From CAWBUW01 sp963792075 (GTDB lineage: Bacteria > Chloroflexota > Anaerolineae > Anaerolineales > UBA4823): a stretch of 64,000 nucleotides of DNA. The translations under genes and the position numbers were made by a program. Below are positions 1 to 8,967 of this stretch, in pieces. Location of the stretch: NCBI GenBank assembly GCA_963792075.1, contig CAWBUW010000007.1:997500-1061499 (forward strand). The letters run 5' to 3'. Below the pieces are notes generated by a model. The model did no database searches. It worked only from the letters and a program-made list of their open reading frames with translations, and had not been told where the DNA came from. Each line of letters opens with the position of its first letter. Positions within the stretch are counted from its first letter, which is position 1.

Positions 1-29
1 TGTCCCTTCTGGACTAAAGGCCTCTTAAA

Positions 30-2804
30 CTACTTATCTCGCACAATAATTGGCAGGATAACCTGATAGGTGTCACCCACCAGCTTATAGACCCCGCTCT
101 GGCAGACCGGGAGAGCCAGGACGCGCTGCGCCGCATCCCGCGTGTACTCGCTCGCCGGGCTGCAGGATTGGCTGGCCTCCTGCCAGGCTGCGCCGTCCCA
201 GCGCCACAGCGCCAGACTCTGCGCATCGGTGACCACCTGGATATCGTCCGCACTGTACTGGATGGTCAGCGTGACCGGCGTGCTGAAGGTGAAATCGGCC
301 GCCCGGGCAGCACCCGGGAGGACGGTCAGCTCGAAGGCATGCCCGGTAAAGCTGTGCCCCGGCGCTCCCCCGGCGTCACCGGGCGCCAACCCGACCGTTG
401 CAGCGGTGGCGAGGGCGCTGCCGGGGATTTCCAGCCGGGTGGGCAGGCCCTGCGTATCGGTATAGACCAGCGCCAGGTCCGTTCCAGGCGTGAAGACGCC
501 ACTGACCGGCGCTGCCAGGATGGTGAAGTTCTGCTGCTCCGCTGATGGTGGCAAGGTAACGGTACGCGAGGAGGGCGTAAAGACGTATCCGGCCAGGCTG
601 GGGGTGAAAGTATAAGCTCCAGCAGGTAGACTGCGGAGTGAAAACGCGCCTTGCAGGTTGGTGATGTTTTCGAACAAGGGATCGCCTGTGGATACCCGCA
701 CTCCTGGCTTCGGTTGGTGGTTGGGTTGGATCACCCACCCGCTGATGGAGGGCAGGCTCGGGTCGATAGTACGGGCGAGATAAATGTTGTCGCCGAAGAA
801 AAAGATCCGGTCGCCCGAATGGGTCACACCATGCATATATTCTGGAGGGTCATAGGAACCGATTTCCACCGGCGCGGCGCTGTCGGTGAAATCATAAATG
901 CGCAGCCCCTGCCTCTGGTAAACAATAGAAGCACGCTTGTTTTCCAGGCTGATGCTCCACGGAGCCCAACCGAACTCGTTGGAAATTCGGTGGGCCAGGG
1001 TCGGTGCTGCTGGATTTGTGACGTCGATGAGCCAGACATCCCCTGAAAAAAAACCTGCCAGGGGTGTGGGAGGCGGTTCGACCGTGGTGAGAAAGGCAAT
1101 GTTGTTTTGAACGGCTACACTGGTTGCACTTTGCCCCCCAGAATACCTGTCTAAAGGATCATAGATTCCAAGCTCTTCGGGAACAGCCGGATTGGAGGCA
1201 TCCACCATGACCAGGTTGCCGTTATCAGCAGCCAGGTACAACATGGTCCCCACCGCGGCGATATCGATAATCCCATAGGCTGGCGTGTAAGCACCGGTTT
1301 GCTGGGGGCTAAGCGGGCTGCTGATATCCAGGATGCGCAGACCTGCCGTCCCTGCGGCAGCATAAAGCGTGTTATCGATTCGCGTCAACTGTTTTAGCTC
1401 GATCGGCAAAACAAACGCCCCGGCTTTAATGGGTAGCGCAGGGCTGCTGATATCCAGGATCCACAGTCCTTCATTCTGGAGGGCAACATAAGCATATCCG
1501 CCTTTCAGAACGAGCGAAACCGCCGGTTGGGGGGTGACCAAATGCGCTTGCAGAGCTGGCATCCTGGGGTTTGAGACGTCCAGGACCCAGAACCCGTCAT
1601 CCGCCGCCAGGTAAGCATAGGGGTACGCAGACACGACCTCGTTGACAGTTCGCGGATTTGAGAACAAATCCCGCTGAGCCAGGGCATTAATATCCAACAT
1701 CTCCAACCCAAACGCACCGTTGGCCAAATAGCCGGTGGCTCCAAAGATATCGATATCCGTTGTCTGCCCGGTCGTGGTGTAAGCACCCGTTACCGCGGGG
1801 ATTAGCGGATTTGTGATGTCCACGCGCAGGATTTGGGAGGCATTCGTGCCAATATAAGCGCTTAAGCTTTCGATCTGAATCACCTGGGCTTCGCTCGCCA
1901 GGGTGTAGGTGATGGCAGGGACAGGATCCCCTGGGCCGCTGACATCGACCACCTGGAGCCCATCCGCTCCGGCTGCCAGAAATGCGTAACTGCCTGCCAG
2001 AGCGATCCCTTGGGATTGTCCGGATACAGGCGTTGAGCCAGTCTCAACAAGTCCGGCGGGTAAGGAGGTGTCGAATACTTTCAGGGTTGCGCTGGGACTA
2101 TCCAAAATGGCATAGACCTGGTTATTCCTGACAGCTAATCCACCGATTGAGCTCATAGGGGTGCTGAATTCCGCAAGCACAATCGGGTTGGTGGGATCAG
2201 AGATATCCAGGCGGTTCAAATAAGCCCCCGCATTCTGGATAATCCCCCCGTAAGCTGAACAGGCGGTATAAGCAAAGAAAGCAGTCGGGCCGCTTGCAAT
2301 CACGTACGGGGACGAGCCGCAGTCACTGAATTTCAGGTTAATTAATGATACCGGTATGTCCGGATGGCGGATGTCCACTACCTGCAATCCGGTAGGGCCA
2401 TAATTTCCCTTCAATTCTCCCCGGTAAGCGATAAAAGCAAAATCCCCGTAAATAGAGATATCCATCACAACACCCGCAGTTGCCAGCCAGCCCACGCGCT
2501 GGATTTGCGCCGGGTTGGAGATATCCAGGATGTCAAATTCTGTTCCGAAGCCGGCATAAGCATAAGGCGCTCTCACCTGAATCGCTTGTGCTGCGCCTCC
2601 TATTTGTCCCAGCAGCTCGACACTCTGGGCAGTATGGGGCTGTTGAGGGACTGGCATGAGGCCGGGTAAGGAATTCTCAGCAATACTCTTTGTGCTGGTG
2701 GCTTCACCATGGGCCAGCGGAATAACGAGAAGACTGAATACGATGATCGCTGTAAACACGCTTTGAAGATGTCTTTTCGTGGCTGGTCGATCTGTAATGA
2801 ACAT
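30..2804 (-). CDS. secreted LVIVD-repeat beta-propeller protein
   Basis: This is a 924-residue secreted protein. The N-terminus has a basic start and a hydrophobic stretch at about residues 16-32 that ends in AHGEA, which fits a Sec signal peptide. Residues 60-680 contain many LVIVD-type repeats with cores such as LQVVDVSGPGDP, FWVLDVSNPRMP, LWILDISSPALP and LRILDISSPLSP, which are known to fold as propeller blades. Residues of about 690-760 resemble a carboxypeptidase-regulatory-like beta domain (ISGWVIQPNHQPKPGVRVS). The last 150 residues look like another beta domain. The ATG is preceded by AAGGAG at good spacing. The role is unknown; a surface-binding or scaffold function is an inference. 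Confidence 0.85.
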   Translation of the reverse strand: MFITDRPATKRHLQSVFTAIIVFSLLVIPLAHGEATSTKSIAENSLPGLMPVPQQPHTAQSVELLGQIGGAAQAIQVRAPYAYAGFGTEFDILDISNPAQIQRVGWLATAGVVMDISIYGDFAFIAYRGELKGNYGPTGLQVVDIRHPDIPVSLINLKFSDCGSSPYVIASGPTAFFAYTACSAYGGIIQNAGAYLNRLDISDPTNPIVLAEFSTPMSSIGGLAVRNNQVYAILDSPSATLKVFDTSLPAGLVETGSTPVSGQSQGIALAGSYAFLAAGADGLQVVDVSGPGDPVPAITYTLASEAQVIQIESLSAYIGTNASQILRVDITNPLIPAVTGAYTTTGQTTDIDIFGATGYLANGAFGLEMLDINALAQRDLFSNPRTVNEVVSAYPYAYLAADDGFWVLDVSNPRMPALQAHLVTPQPAVSLVLKGGYAYVALQNEGLWILDISSPALPIKAGAFVLPIELKQLTRIDNTLYAAAGTAGLRILDISSPLSPQQTGAYTPAYGIIDIAAVGTMLYLAADNGNLVMVDASNPAVPEELGIYDPLDRYSGGQSATSVAVQNNIAFLTTVEPPPTPLAGFFSGDVWLIDVTNPAAPTLAHRISNEFGWAPWSISLENKRASIVYQRQGLRIYDFTDSAAPVEIGSYDPPEYMHGVTHSGDRIFFFGDNIYLARTIDPSLPSISGWVIQPNHQPKPGVRVSTGDPLFENITNLQGAFSLRSLPAGAYTFTPSLAGYVFTPSSRTVTLPPSAEQQNFTILAAPVSGVFTPGTDLALVYTDTQGLPTRLEIPGSALATAATVGLAPGDAGGAPGHSFTGHAFELTVLPGAARAADFTFSTPVTLTIQYSADDIQVVTDAQSLALWRWDGAAWQEASQSCSPASEYTRDAAQRVLALPVCQSGVYKLVGDTYQVILPIIVRDK

Positions 2805-2916
2805 ATCTTGCTCCTTCTTCCGAACAACGCTGCCGTTGTTCGTACAGCAATGTTTGACTCTTTTTATTGTATACTTAAAAAAGCTGATTTGTTACACTCA
2901 CTTTTGATAAGAAGGG

Positions 2917-2947
2917 TATGCGTGTGCGGCTTCACTGCACACGCATA
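2917..2947. other. 11-bp stem-loop between divergent genes
   Basis: A perfect 11-bp stem (2917-2927 with 2937-2947) encloses a 9-base loop. It sits between the divergent LVIVD and VOC genes, so it is not an obvious terminator for either. It has no T-tract on the plus strand. The rest of the 2830-3049 gap is AT-rich and shows nothing else I can name. Confidence 0.5.
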
Positions 2948-3049
2948 TCTTCGTGGATGAGAACCCACCAGCCTGGCAGATATCAGACATTTACGATACA
3001 ATTAGCTTAATATAGACCAATCAATATACCGTATAAGGATAAAAAGCTT

Positions 3050-3940
3050 ATGCAAAAAATAATCCCCCATTTATGGTTCGACAAAGAAGCCATCGAGGCA
3101 GCGGATTTTTACGTCTCCACGTTTCCCAAATCGAAGATCAAGAACAGCTCAAAAATCAACGATACTCCTTCGGGCAGGGTCGATATTGTGAACTTTGAGC
3201 TTTTGGGATTGGAATTCCAGGCCATCAGCGCCGGTCCGCTTTTCAAGTTCAATCCGTCCGTATCGTTCCATGTCCCATGTAAAACAAAAGATGAAGTGGA
3301 CGCCATCTGGAATAAGCTCTTGCCGGGTGGGCAGGTGCTCATGGAGCTTGGAGCCTACCCTTTCAGCGAACGATATGGCTGGATACAGGATAGGTACGGG
3401 CTTTCCTGGCAAATCATTTATCACAGTGGACCCGGCGTAAAACAGAAGATCACTCCGGTGATGCTGTTCGTGGGCAGCGTATGCGGCAAGGCGGAAGAAG
3501 CCATCCATTTGTGGGCCTCCGTGTTCCGTGAAGCGAAAGTCGATTCGATCCAGCGTTACGGCAAAGGCGAGGCACCGGACAAAGAGGGTACGGTAAGATA
3601 TGCTGCTTTTTCGCTGTTCGGCCAGGAATTCGGAGCCATGGACAGCGCGCAGGATCATCGCTTCGCTTTCAATGAGGCCATTTCCTTTATCGTAAGCTGT
3701 GATACTCAAGACGAAATTGACCGCTATTGGCATGGACTCTCTGCCGTGCCTGAAGCGGAGCAGTGCGGCTGGCTCAAAGACAAATTCGGCTTTTCGTGGC
3801 AGGTGGTACCTTCGAACATGGGAGAGCTGCTGGGAGGCAGCGACCAGGAAAAAACCGACCGCGTGACGCAAGCATTTCTAGCCATGAAGAAATTTGACAT
3901 GGCAAAATTGCAGGAAGCATACGACGGGAAAAGACCCTAA
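3050..3940 (+). CDS. two-domain VOC family (PhnB-like) protein
   Basis: The 296-residue product is a tandem duplication of a glyoxalase/VOC module of the PhnB type, often annotated as 3-demethylubiquinone-9 3-methyltransferase-like. Repeat 1 (about 1-140) starts HLWFDKEAIEAADFY and ends with YGLSWQIIY; repeat 2 (about 145-270) starts MLFVGSVCGKAEEAIHLW and ends with FGFSWQVVP. This pattern of one strand block and FxWQ end in each half is typical of the family. Enzymatic activity of such duplicated proteins is mostly unproven. The gene stands alone and ends in a strong bidirectional hairpin. Confidence 0.85.
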   Translation: MQKIIPHLWFDKEAIEAADFYVSTFPKSKIKNSSKINDTPSGRVDIVNFELLGLEFQAISAGPLFKFNPSVSFHVPCKTKDEVDAIWNKLLPGGQVLMELGAYPFSERYGWIQDRYGLSWQIIYHSGPGVKQKITPVMLFVGSVCGKAEEAIHLWASVFREAKVDSIQRYGKGEAPDKEGTVRYAAFSLFGQEFGAMDSAQDHRFAFNEAISFIVSCDTQDEIDRYWHGLSAVPEAEQCGWLKDKFGFSWQVVPSNMGELLGGSDQEKTDRVTQAFLAMKKFDMAKLQEAYDGKRP

Positions 3941-3966
3941 AGGTTTTAAAAACCTTTAGGGTCTTT
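3930..3966. terminator. bidirectional terminator, 17-bp perfect stem
   Basis: A perfect 17-bp inverted repeat with a TAA loop lies between the convergent VOC gene and the last gene of the phage cassette, overlapping the VOC stop and ending at the stop of the phage gene. T-runs flank it in both directions. The same core (CCCTAAAGGTTT) recurs in the terminator at 62867-62899. Confidence 0.8.
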
Positions 3967-4432
3967 ACCCGTACACCACCGTCACCACCAGGTCCGCGCC
4001 TGCCGTCGAGCTGCCTACCTGGTCCACGTCGATCGTTAAATATTCCCCCGCCGCCCAGGTGGGCTGCTCCACCGTACTGCTGTAGCCCGCATTCGCCCCC
4101 GCTGCCACCTGGGGGCGGGTCGTCTGGCTCGTGAAGATGGTCGTGCCATTTTTATGCACATCCACGATCAGCGCTGCGCCCAGCGGCGCCGTCCCCACCG
4201 CCAGGTGCACTTCGCCAATCGTCACCCCATTCCCGCTGCGGTTGTAGAAACGCAGCACGCCGCTGCCCACGCTCAGTGTACCGCTGAGCGTATGCCTTAA
4301 CTGCTGCTGGTAAGCCCCTCCGCCCGCCAGCACCAGCTCCAGCCGGCCGCTGGCATCCGTGCGCAGGGGGTGTGCCAAGCCCGCCTCATCCATCCCGATG
4401 GGCATGGGTTGGTCTCGCCTCGGCATCGTCAT
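3965..4432 (-). CDS. phage tail-fibre-like or decoration protein
   Basis: A 155-residue protein at the 3' end of the phage cassette. It is rich in Gly, Thr and Val and contains short beta-type segments (SVGSGVLRFYNRSGNGVTI, ADLVVTVVYG), resembling the C-terminal jelly-roll domains of phage fibres or minor structural proteins. Its ATG directly follows the TAG of the upstream gene with no gap, indicating translational coupling. No motif defines the function; the assignment rests on composition and context. Confidence 0.6.
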   Translation of the reverse strand: MTMPRRDQPMPIGMDEAGLAHPLRTDASGRLELVLAGGGAYQQQLRHTLSGTLSVGSGVLRFYNRSGNGVTIGEVHLAVGTAPLGAALIVDVHKNGTTIFTSQTTRPQVAAGANAGYSSTVEQPTWAAGEYLTIDVDQVGSSTAGADLVVTVVYG

Positions 4433-5170
4433 CTACGCCTCCACCCGCCGCAGGCGTTTCCGCTCCGGCATACCCCAGGGTGGGCGCTCCAGCCGCTTCT
4501 TCTTGAGCTCGTCCAGGTTGGCATCGAATTCCTGCATGAACTGGTCGCCCAGCCCCGCCAGCACCCCCACGTGGTACGCATCGATAAACCCCGGCTCCGT
4601 ACCGGCAGCCACGCTCAGCCCGCTCTCACGGCTGCGCAGCGCATACGCCGCACCGCCCATCTCCAGCAGGTGGAAGTGGTTCTTCGGCACCGTTGAGCCG
4701 GTCACCGCGGACCCGCTCCCGTACTCTTCGGGTGTCATGCCATCGATCGTATGCTCCAGGATGCCGTAATACAGCACGTAGTCATTCGCTGCCGGGAGGG
4801 TTGCGCCGGACACCTGGAAGCCGAAATGCGGCATGTACACCAGCGGGGGATTGGTGCTCCCCGCCGCATACCATACCCACCAGTCGGTGATCTTGTTCTC
4901 CGTGGTTGTGTTGGCAACCGTGCTCGCCGCGGGCCAGTGTAAATAAGCAACGTCGTTCGGCACCGTCAGCCCGCTCCAGGTGAACTCCAGGTCATACAGC
5001 CCGCCGTTTTTGAGCTGGGTCACCTTGCCCTCGATCCGTTCGAAAACCTGCCCGTAGCGCCAGACTGCCATGCGCAGGCAGCGGTCCAGCACCGCCGCGT
5101 CCCATTCATCAGCGGCGATGTCGCCCAACAGGTCCCGTAACCCTCCGATCAAGACACTGTAATCACTCAT
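4433..5170 (-). CDS. phage head-completion/adaptor-like protein
   Basis: A 245-residue protein with an N-terminal helical region (LRDLLGDIAADEWD..VLDRCLRMAVWRYG) followed by a mixed middle and a very basic tail (KKKRLERPPWGMPERKRLRR). The arrangement of the first 50 residues parallels the 225-residue protein at 7711-8388, so the two may be distant paralogues. Its place after capsid genes suggests a connector or neck protein. The IS110 pair is inserted just upstream of its start and probably cuts it off from the cassette promoter. Confidence 0.6.
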   Translation of the reverse strand: MSDYSVLIGGLRDLLGDIAADEWDAAVLDRCLRMAVWRYGQVFERIEGKVTQLKNGGLYDLEFTWSGLTVPNDVAYLHWPAASTVANTTTENKITDWWVWYAAGSTNPPLVYMPHFGFQVSGATLPAANDYVLYYGILEHTIDGMTPEEYGSGSAVTGSTVPKNHFHLLEMGGAAYALRSRESGLSVAAGTEPGFIDAYHVGVLAGLGDQFMQEFDANLDELKKKRLERPPWGMPERKRLRRVEA

Positions 5171-5213
5171 TCTGATGGGTTACCTTTTTAATTTTCACCA
5201 CAGAGCAACTGTG

Positions 5214-6182
5214 TTAGAAGTCAAGGGTCTGGCCTGAAACGAGAGGAGAACGCCAGGGAGAATGAGAGCGCAAGATCGCATTCAAGATGACGAGGAGCTT
5301 TCGCATGCAAGCTACCAGAGCGACTTTTTTAAGTTTGCCTGCTTTGAGCAGGGATTGATAGAACTTTCGGATCACAGGATTAAAGCGAGTGGCAGATAAC
5401 GTCGCCATATACAGGACATTACGCACAGCCGAACGACCACCGTGGATGCGGCGTTTGCCGGAGTGGCGACCGCTGTCATGGTTGAGGGGTGCAACGCCGA
5501 CTAAGGCAGCGATCTCTTTGCGGTCCAGCGTGCCAAGCTCAGGGAGCTCGGCCAGGAGCGTAAAGGCGGTGACGTTCCCCACCCCAGGCACACTGCGCAG
5601 CAAATCCCCTTTTTCTTTCCACAAGGGGGATCCCTGGGTGAAATCATCGAGCTCTTCATCCAGCTTACGGATGGCGGATTTCAACCAGTCCAGGTGCTCA
5701 TGGATCATTTTACGCACTGGTTTTGGGGCGGTGGACAGGCGATTCTGTTCAGCAACGTGCATTTCCAGGAGTTGGCGACGTCGATTCACCAGGGCAGCCA
5801 ACTCCTGCTCCGCAGGACTGGGCAGCACAGACGGCTCCGGTCGCACCGCTTCAGCAAACCGGGCTAATAGTTGGGCGTCCAAGCGATCGGTCTTGGCCAA
5901 TTGGCCAATCGACTTGGCAAACTCTCGCACCCGCCCAGGATTGACCCGGGCGACCTGGAAGCCAGCCGCATACAACTCCGCCAACGCCAGGCCTTCAAAC
6001 CCACCGGTGGATTCCAACACGATCAGCGTGGGCTTCAACTCTGCGAGCTTCTCTTTCAGACTGGATAAACCAGTGGGGCTGTTTTCCACTGCCCAGGTCG
6101 CACCACTGGCGCCAGCTCCGATATCGAGACGCTCTTTTGATACATCGATGCCCACAAATAAGGAGGTTGATACTTCAGCCAT
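5214..6182 (-). CDS. IS110-family DEDD transposase, left copy
   Basis: A 322-residue recombinase of the IS110 group. The N-terminal RuvC-like DEDD domain shows GIDVSKERLDIG (first Asp), LIVLESTGGFE (Glu) and KTDRLDAQLLARF (two Asp). The C-terminal Tnp20 domain has SVPGVGNVTAFTLLAELPE, VGVAPLNHDSG and the catalytic-Ser region GGRSAVRNVLYMA. It is full length and appears intact. It differs from the right copy at FEG versus FES and LVSG versus LASG. IS110 enzymes are known to use an element-encoded guide (bridge) RNA. Confidence 0.95.
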   Translation of the reverse strand: MAEVSTSLFVGIDVSKERLDIGAGASGATWAVENSPTGLSSLKEKLAELKPTLIVLESTGGFEGLALAELYAAGFQVARVNPGRVREFAKSIGQLAKTDRLDAQLLARFAEAVRPEPSVLPSPAEQELAALVNRRRQLLEMHVAEQNRLSTAPKPVRKMIHEHLDWLKSAIRKLDEELDDFTQGSPLWKEKGDLLRSVPGVGNVTAFTLLAELPELGTLDRKEIAALVGVAPLNHDSGRHSGKRRIHGGRSAVRNVLYMATLSATRFNPVIRKFYQSLLKAGKLKKVALVACMRKLLVILNAILRSHSPWRSPLVSGQTLDF

Positions 6183-6677
6183 TTTTTCTGCACCTCAAAG
6201 AGCAATTTCAGCCCATTCTAGCAGAATACGGGCTCTGTGGCCCACACAACTGTTCGGGCTGTTTGAGAAACAGGGACGGCGACCCATGCTCTGTGACGGT
6301 CTCAGAACCCAGACACGACCGGCCTGCCGCCCCCAATGCCTATCATACTAGACACAGAGTTCACAGAGAAGAAAAAGAAGAAGAGAGAAGACGTAGAGAA
6401 CCTTCAGAGCAGAAGCTGTTTTTTTTATTTCTTTCTTACTCCTCTTACTCTCTGCGCTCTCTGTGTCTCTGTGGTAAACCTCCGGGTTTTCTCTGTGAAC
6501 TCTGTGTCTAGTATGATAGGCATTGGGGGCGGCAGGCCGGTCGTGTCTGGGTTCTGAGACCGTCACAGAGCATGGGTCGCCGTCCCTGTTTCTCAAACAG
6601 CCCGAACAGTTGTGTGGGCCACAGAGCCCGTATTCTGCTAGAATGGGCTGAAATTGCTCTTTGAGGTGCAGAAAAAA
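6183..6677. other. IS110 left-end regions facing each other; possible guide-RNA loci
   Basis: This 495-base stretch between the two transposase starts contains the two inverted upstream flanks (about 6183-6368 and 6491-6677) and a unique centre of pyrimidine/purine-rich sequence (6369-6490). In IS110-group elements the noncoding region upstream of the transposase encodes the bridge RNA, so each flank may carry one. A TAGAAT -10-like box lies about 35 bases upstream of the right start. The RNA itself was not folded or modelled here. Confidence 0.45.
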
Positions 6678-7646
6678 ATGGCTGAAGTATCAACCTCCTT
6701 ATTTGTGGGCATCGATGTATCAAAAGAGCGTCTCGATATCGGAGCTGGCGCCAGTGGTGCGACCTGGGCAGTGGAAAACAGCCCCACTGGTTTATCCAGT
6801 CTGAAAGAGAAGCTCGCAGAGTTGAAGCCCACGCTGATCGTGTTGGAATCCACCGGTGGGTTTGAAAGCCTGGCGTTGGCGGAGTTGTATGCGGCTGGCT
6901 TCCAGGTCGCCCGGGTCAATCCTGGGCGGGTGCGAGAGTTTGCCAAGTCGATTGGCCAATTGGCCAAGACCGATCGCTTGGACGCCCAACTATTAGCCCG
7001 GTTTGCTGAAGCGGTGCGACCGGAGCCGTCTGTGCTGCCCAGTCCTGCGGAGCAGGAGTTGGCTGCCCTGGTGAATCGACGTCGCCAACTCCTGGAAATG
7101 CACGTTGCTGAACAGAATCGCCTGTCCACCGCCCCAAAACCAGTGCGTAAAATGATCCATGAGCACCTGGACTGGTTGAAATCCGCCATCCGTAAGCTGG
7201 ATGAAGAGCTCGATGATTTCACCCAGGGATCCCCCTTGTGGAAAGAAAAAGGGGATTTGCTGCGCAGTGTGCCTGGGGTGGGGAACGTCACCGCCTTTAC
7301 GCTCCTGGCCGAGCTCCCTGAGCTTGGCACGCTGGACCGCAAAGAGATCGCTGCCTTAGTCGGCGTTGCACCCCTCAACCATGACAGCGGTCGCCACTCC
7401 GGCAAACGCCGCATCCACGGTGGTCGTTCGGCTGTGCGTAATGTCCTGTATATGGCGACGTTATCTGCCACTCGCTTTAATCCTGTGATCCGAAAGTTCT
7501 ATCAATCCCTGCTCAAAGCAGGCAAACTTAAAAAAGTCGCTCTGGTAGCTTGCATGCGAAAGCTCCTCGTCATCTTGAATGCGATCTTGCGCTCTCATTC
7601 TCCCTGGCGTTCTCCTCTCGCTTCAGGCCAGACCCTTGACTTCTAA
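6678..7646 (+). CDS. IS110-family DEDD transposase, right copy
   Basis: This is the second, nearly identical 322-residue IS110 transposase, in the opposite direction, with the same DEDD and Tnp20 motifs as the left copy. The start at 6678 (MAEVSTSLF) matches the left copy. A further in-frame upstream ATG exists here only because of an extra A in the poly-A run before the start (7 versus 6). The stop lies 18 bases from the outer end of the inverted repeat. Confidence 0.95.
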   Translation: MAEVSTSLFVGIDVSKERLDIGAGASGATWAVENSPTGLSSLKEKLAELKPTLIVLESTGGFESLALAELYAAGFQVARVNPGRVREFAKSIGQLAKTDRLDAQLLARFAEAVRPEPSVLPSPAEQELAALVNRRRQLLEMHVAEQNRLSTAPKPVRKMIHEHLDWLKSAIRKLDEELDDFTQGSPLWKEKGDLLRSVPGVGNVTAFTLLAELPELGTLDRKEIAALVGVAPLNHDSGRHSGKRRIHGGRSAVRNVLYMATLSATRFNPVIRKFYQSLLKAGKLKKVALVACMRKLLVILNAILRSHSPWRSPLASGQTLDF

Positions 7647-7710
7647 CACAGTTGCTCTGTGGTGAGTCCTCTGTTTTCTTTCTGGCCGGGCTGGGTAGTT
7701 ACGATCGGTA

Positions 7711-8388
7711 TTAATAAATTCTGTCCTTGCTATCCATCTTCCAGCCTCCCGTCCAACCGCCGGGCGCACTCTCCTGCAACACCTGCTGGATACGCTCCCG
7801 GTACACCTGCTCCGCCCGCAGCGCGTTAAATCCCAGGGCATGCAAGACATCGGCTTTTCTCTGGACGTCCATCTCTTCGCTCAGTTCCAGCGAGCTCAAG
7901 GCCTTCCAATGCACGAACAGCCTGACCAGCTCCAGGTGCTTCTCTGGGATGGTCAGGGTGGTGCTCTCCAGGCTCGGATACGTGTGCTCAGACAGGTAAG
8001 TGAACCCAATGCTGTCGCTTGCATTCGACGGAGTTTGCCCCAGCACCAACGTCAGCGAGTATCCCTCCAGGCGCAGGTCGTAATATGCGCCGCCATAGAA
8101 ATCCGCCTGGCGCTCGTCCTTGCGCCTCAACATCGTCGGCGGCTCGTTCCCGGTGGGGTACTCCACCCCCAGCACGCCATGCACGATCGTCACCGCCGCT
8201 TCTGCATACACCACGTAGCTCCGCGTCCCTGCCACGGTATGCCAGGTCGCCGTCCGGGGATAGGGAAAGTGCAGGCTGTAATCATACACGGCCTGTTTCG
8301 TCCACTCATCCACCTGGCTGTCCGGGAATGCCGTTGCATCCGTCAACAACTTACGCATCCCCAGCCTCAGCTCCGCTTTCGTGGTCAT
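7711..8388 (-). CDS. phage head-completion/adaptor-like protein
   Basis: A 225-residue protein with helical N-terminus (LRLGMRKLLTDATAFPDSQVDEWTKQAVYDYS), a central beta region and a helical C-terminus (HWKALSSLELSEEMDVQRKADVL kept short here as a helix with alternating charge). Length and position after capsid and decoration genes fit a gp6/gp16-like head-tail connector, but no diagnostic motif is present. It overlaps the preceding 69-residue gene by ATGA. The IS110 pair lies 46 bases past its stop. Confidence 0.6.
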   Translation of the reverse strand: MTTKAELRLGMRKLLTDATAFPDSQVDEWTKQAVYDYSLHFPYPRTATWHTVAGTRSYVVYAEAAVTIVHGVLGVEYPTGNEPPTMLRRKDERQADFYGGAYYDLRLEGYSLTLVLGQTPSNASDSIGFTYLSEHTYPSLESTTLTIPEKHLELVRLFVHWKALSSLELSEEMDVQRKADVLHALGFNALRAEQVYRERIQQVLQESAPGGWTGGWKMDSKDRIY

Positions 8389-8594
8389 CGCTTACGTCCC
8401 TGCTTTTTCTCAGGATCGCGCTTCCTCCGAGGGAGGGTATTCGTTTCGCTGGCTTCGCCGCAGGTAGAGCTTGCGGCATCATACGCCACCTGCTTCCCGC
8501 CCAAGAGAGTCAGGTGAATTTTCGTTTCGCTTACTTGCTCAAAAGCAAGGATCGGAACGTCAATTCCGAGCGCCCGGACAGCTTGATACAACAA
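8385..8594 (-). CDS. small phage-cassette protein, unknown function
   Basis: A 69-residue reading frame starting at a TTG preceded by GGAAG. The N-terminal half (AVRALGIDVPILAFEQVSET) looks folded and the C-terminus is highly basic (RRKRDPEKKQGRKR). It overlaps the next gene by four bases (ATGA), which supports it being translated. I do not recognise the family. Confidence 0.5.
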   Translation of the reverse strand: MLYQAVRALGIDVPILAFEQVSETKIHLTLLGGKQVAYDAASSTCGEASETNTLPRRKRDPEKKQGRKR

Positions 8595-8619
8595 AATAGT
8601 GTTCTTCCATATTCCACTC

Positions 8620-8901
8620 CTACACCATCCCCACGATCAACCAGCAGACCCCCTCCCCATTCACCGCCGCATCGACCCAAAGGTTAGCCAGGTCATGCAC
8701 GTAGTCAAATTCTGCTGCGTCTCCCGCGCTCAGCTCGAACCCGTTGGCACTGCTCACGTCGCCGCTGCCATCGTTTCCCAGGTACACCAGCCCAGTATTG
8801 GCTGCCAGCGCCTTGACCAGCAGCGCTGCGTTCACGGCCTGGTCTCCCAAAGTCACGGCTGTCCCTGCCGTGGTCACTATTTTCTTCCCGGATACTGCCA
8901 T
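8620..8901 (-). CDS. small phage structural (decoration-like) protein
   Basis: A 93-residue Ala/Gly/Val-rich protein with beta-type pattern (SGKKIVTTAGTAVTLGDQAV, FDYVHDLANLWVDAAVNGEG). A good GGAG ribosome site precedes the ATG. It resembles small head-fibre or decoration proteins placed next to major capsid genes, but the assignment is by context. A stem-loop separates it from the gene upstream. Confidence 0.6.
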   Translation of the reverse strand: MAVSGKKIVTTAGTAVTLGDQAVNAALLVKALAANTGLVYLGNDGSGDVSSANGFELSAGDAAEFDYVHDLANLWVDAAVNGEGVCWLIVGMV

Positions 8902-8926
8902 CGTTTCGCTCCTTCTTAAAGAGAAT

Positions 8927-8961
8927 AAGTGGGTTTGGGGGCAAAGCCCCCAAACCTACTT
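8927..8961. other. intercistronic stem-loop in the phage cassette
   Basis: A 16-bp stem (8927-8942 with 8946-8961, one G-U pair) with an AAA loop lies between two co-oriented structural genes. It could reduce or process the message after the highly expressed capsid genes. There is no T-run typical of an intrinsic terminator. Confidence 0.6.
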
Positions 8962-8967
8962 TATTAC

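Larger units (their letters stand above)
5196..7664. mobile_element. head-to-head pair of IS110-family elements
   Basis: The 2469-bp segment is a giant inverted repeat with arms of about 1.17 kb (5196-6368 and 6491-7664) around a 122-base unmatched centre. Each arm carries one IS110-type transposase gene. The arms differ by very few bases: one extra A just before the right start codon and two amino-acid changes. Both outer ends read CACCACAGAGCAAC inward, a motif related to a CACAGAG-rich sequence that also fills the centre. The pair interrupts the phage cassette between two structural genes. No target duplication is evident, which fits the family. Confidence 0.9.

Noticed and set aside
5389..6351. 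Plus-strand frame over the left IS110 transposase
   Set aside because: It mirrors the transposase gene and has an Arg/Ser-rich low-complexity product. The same shadow is found on the right copy.
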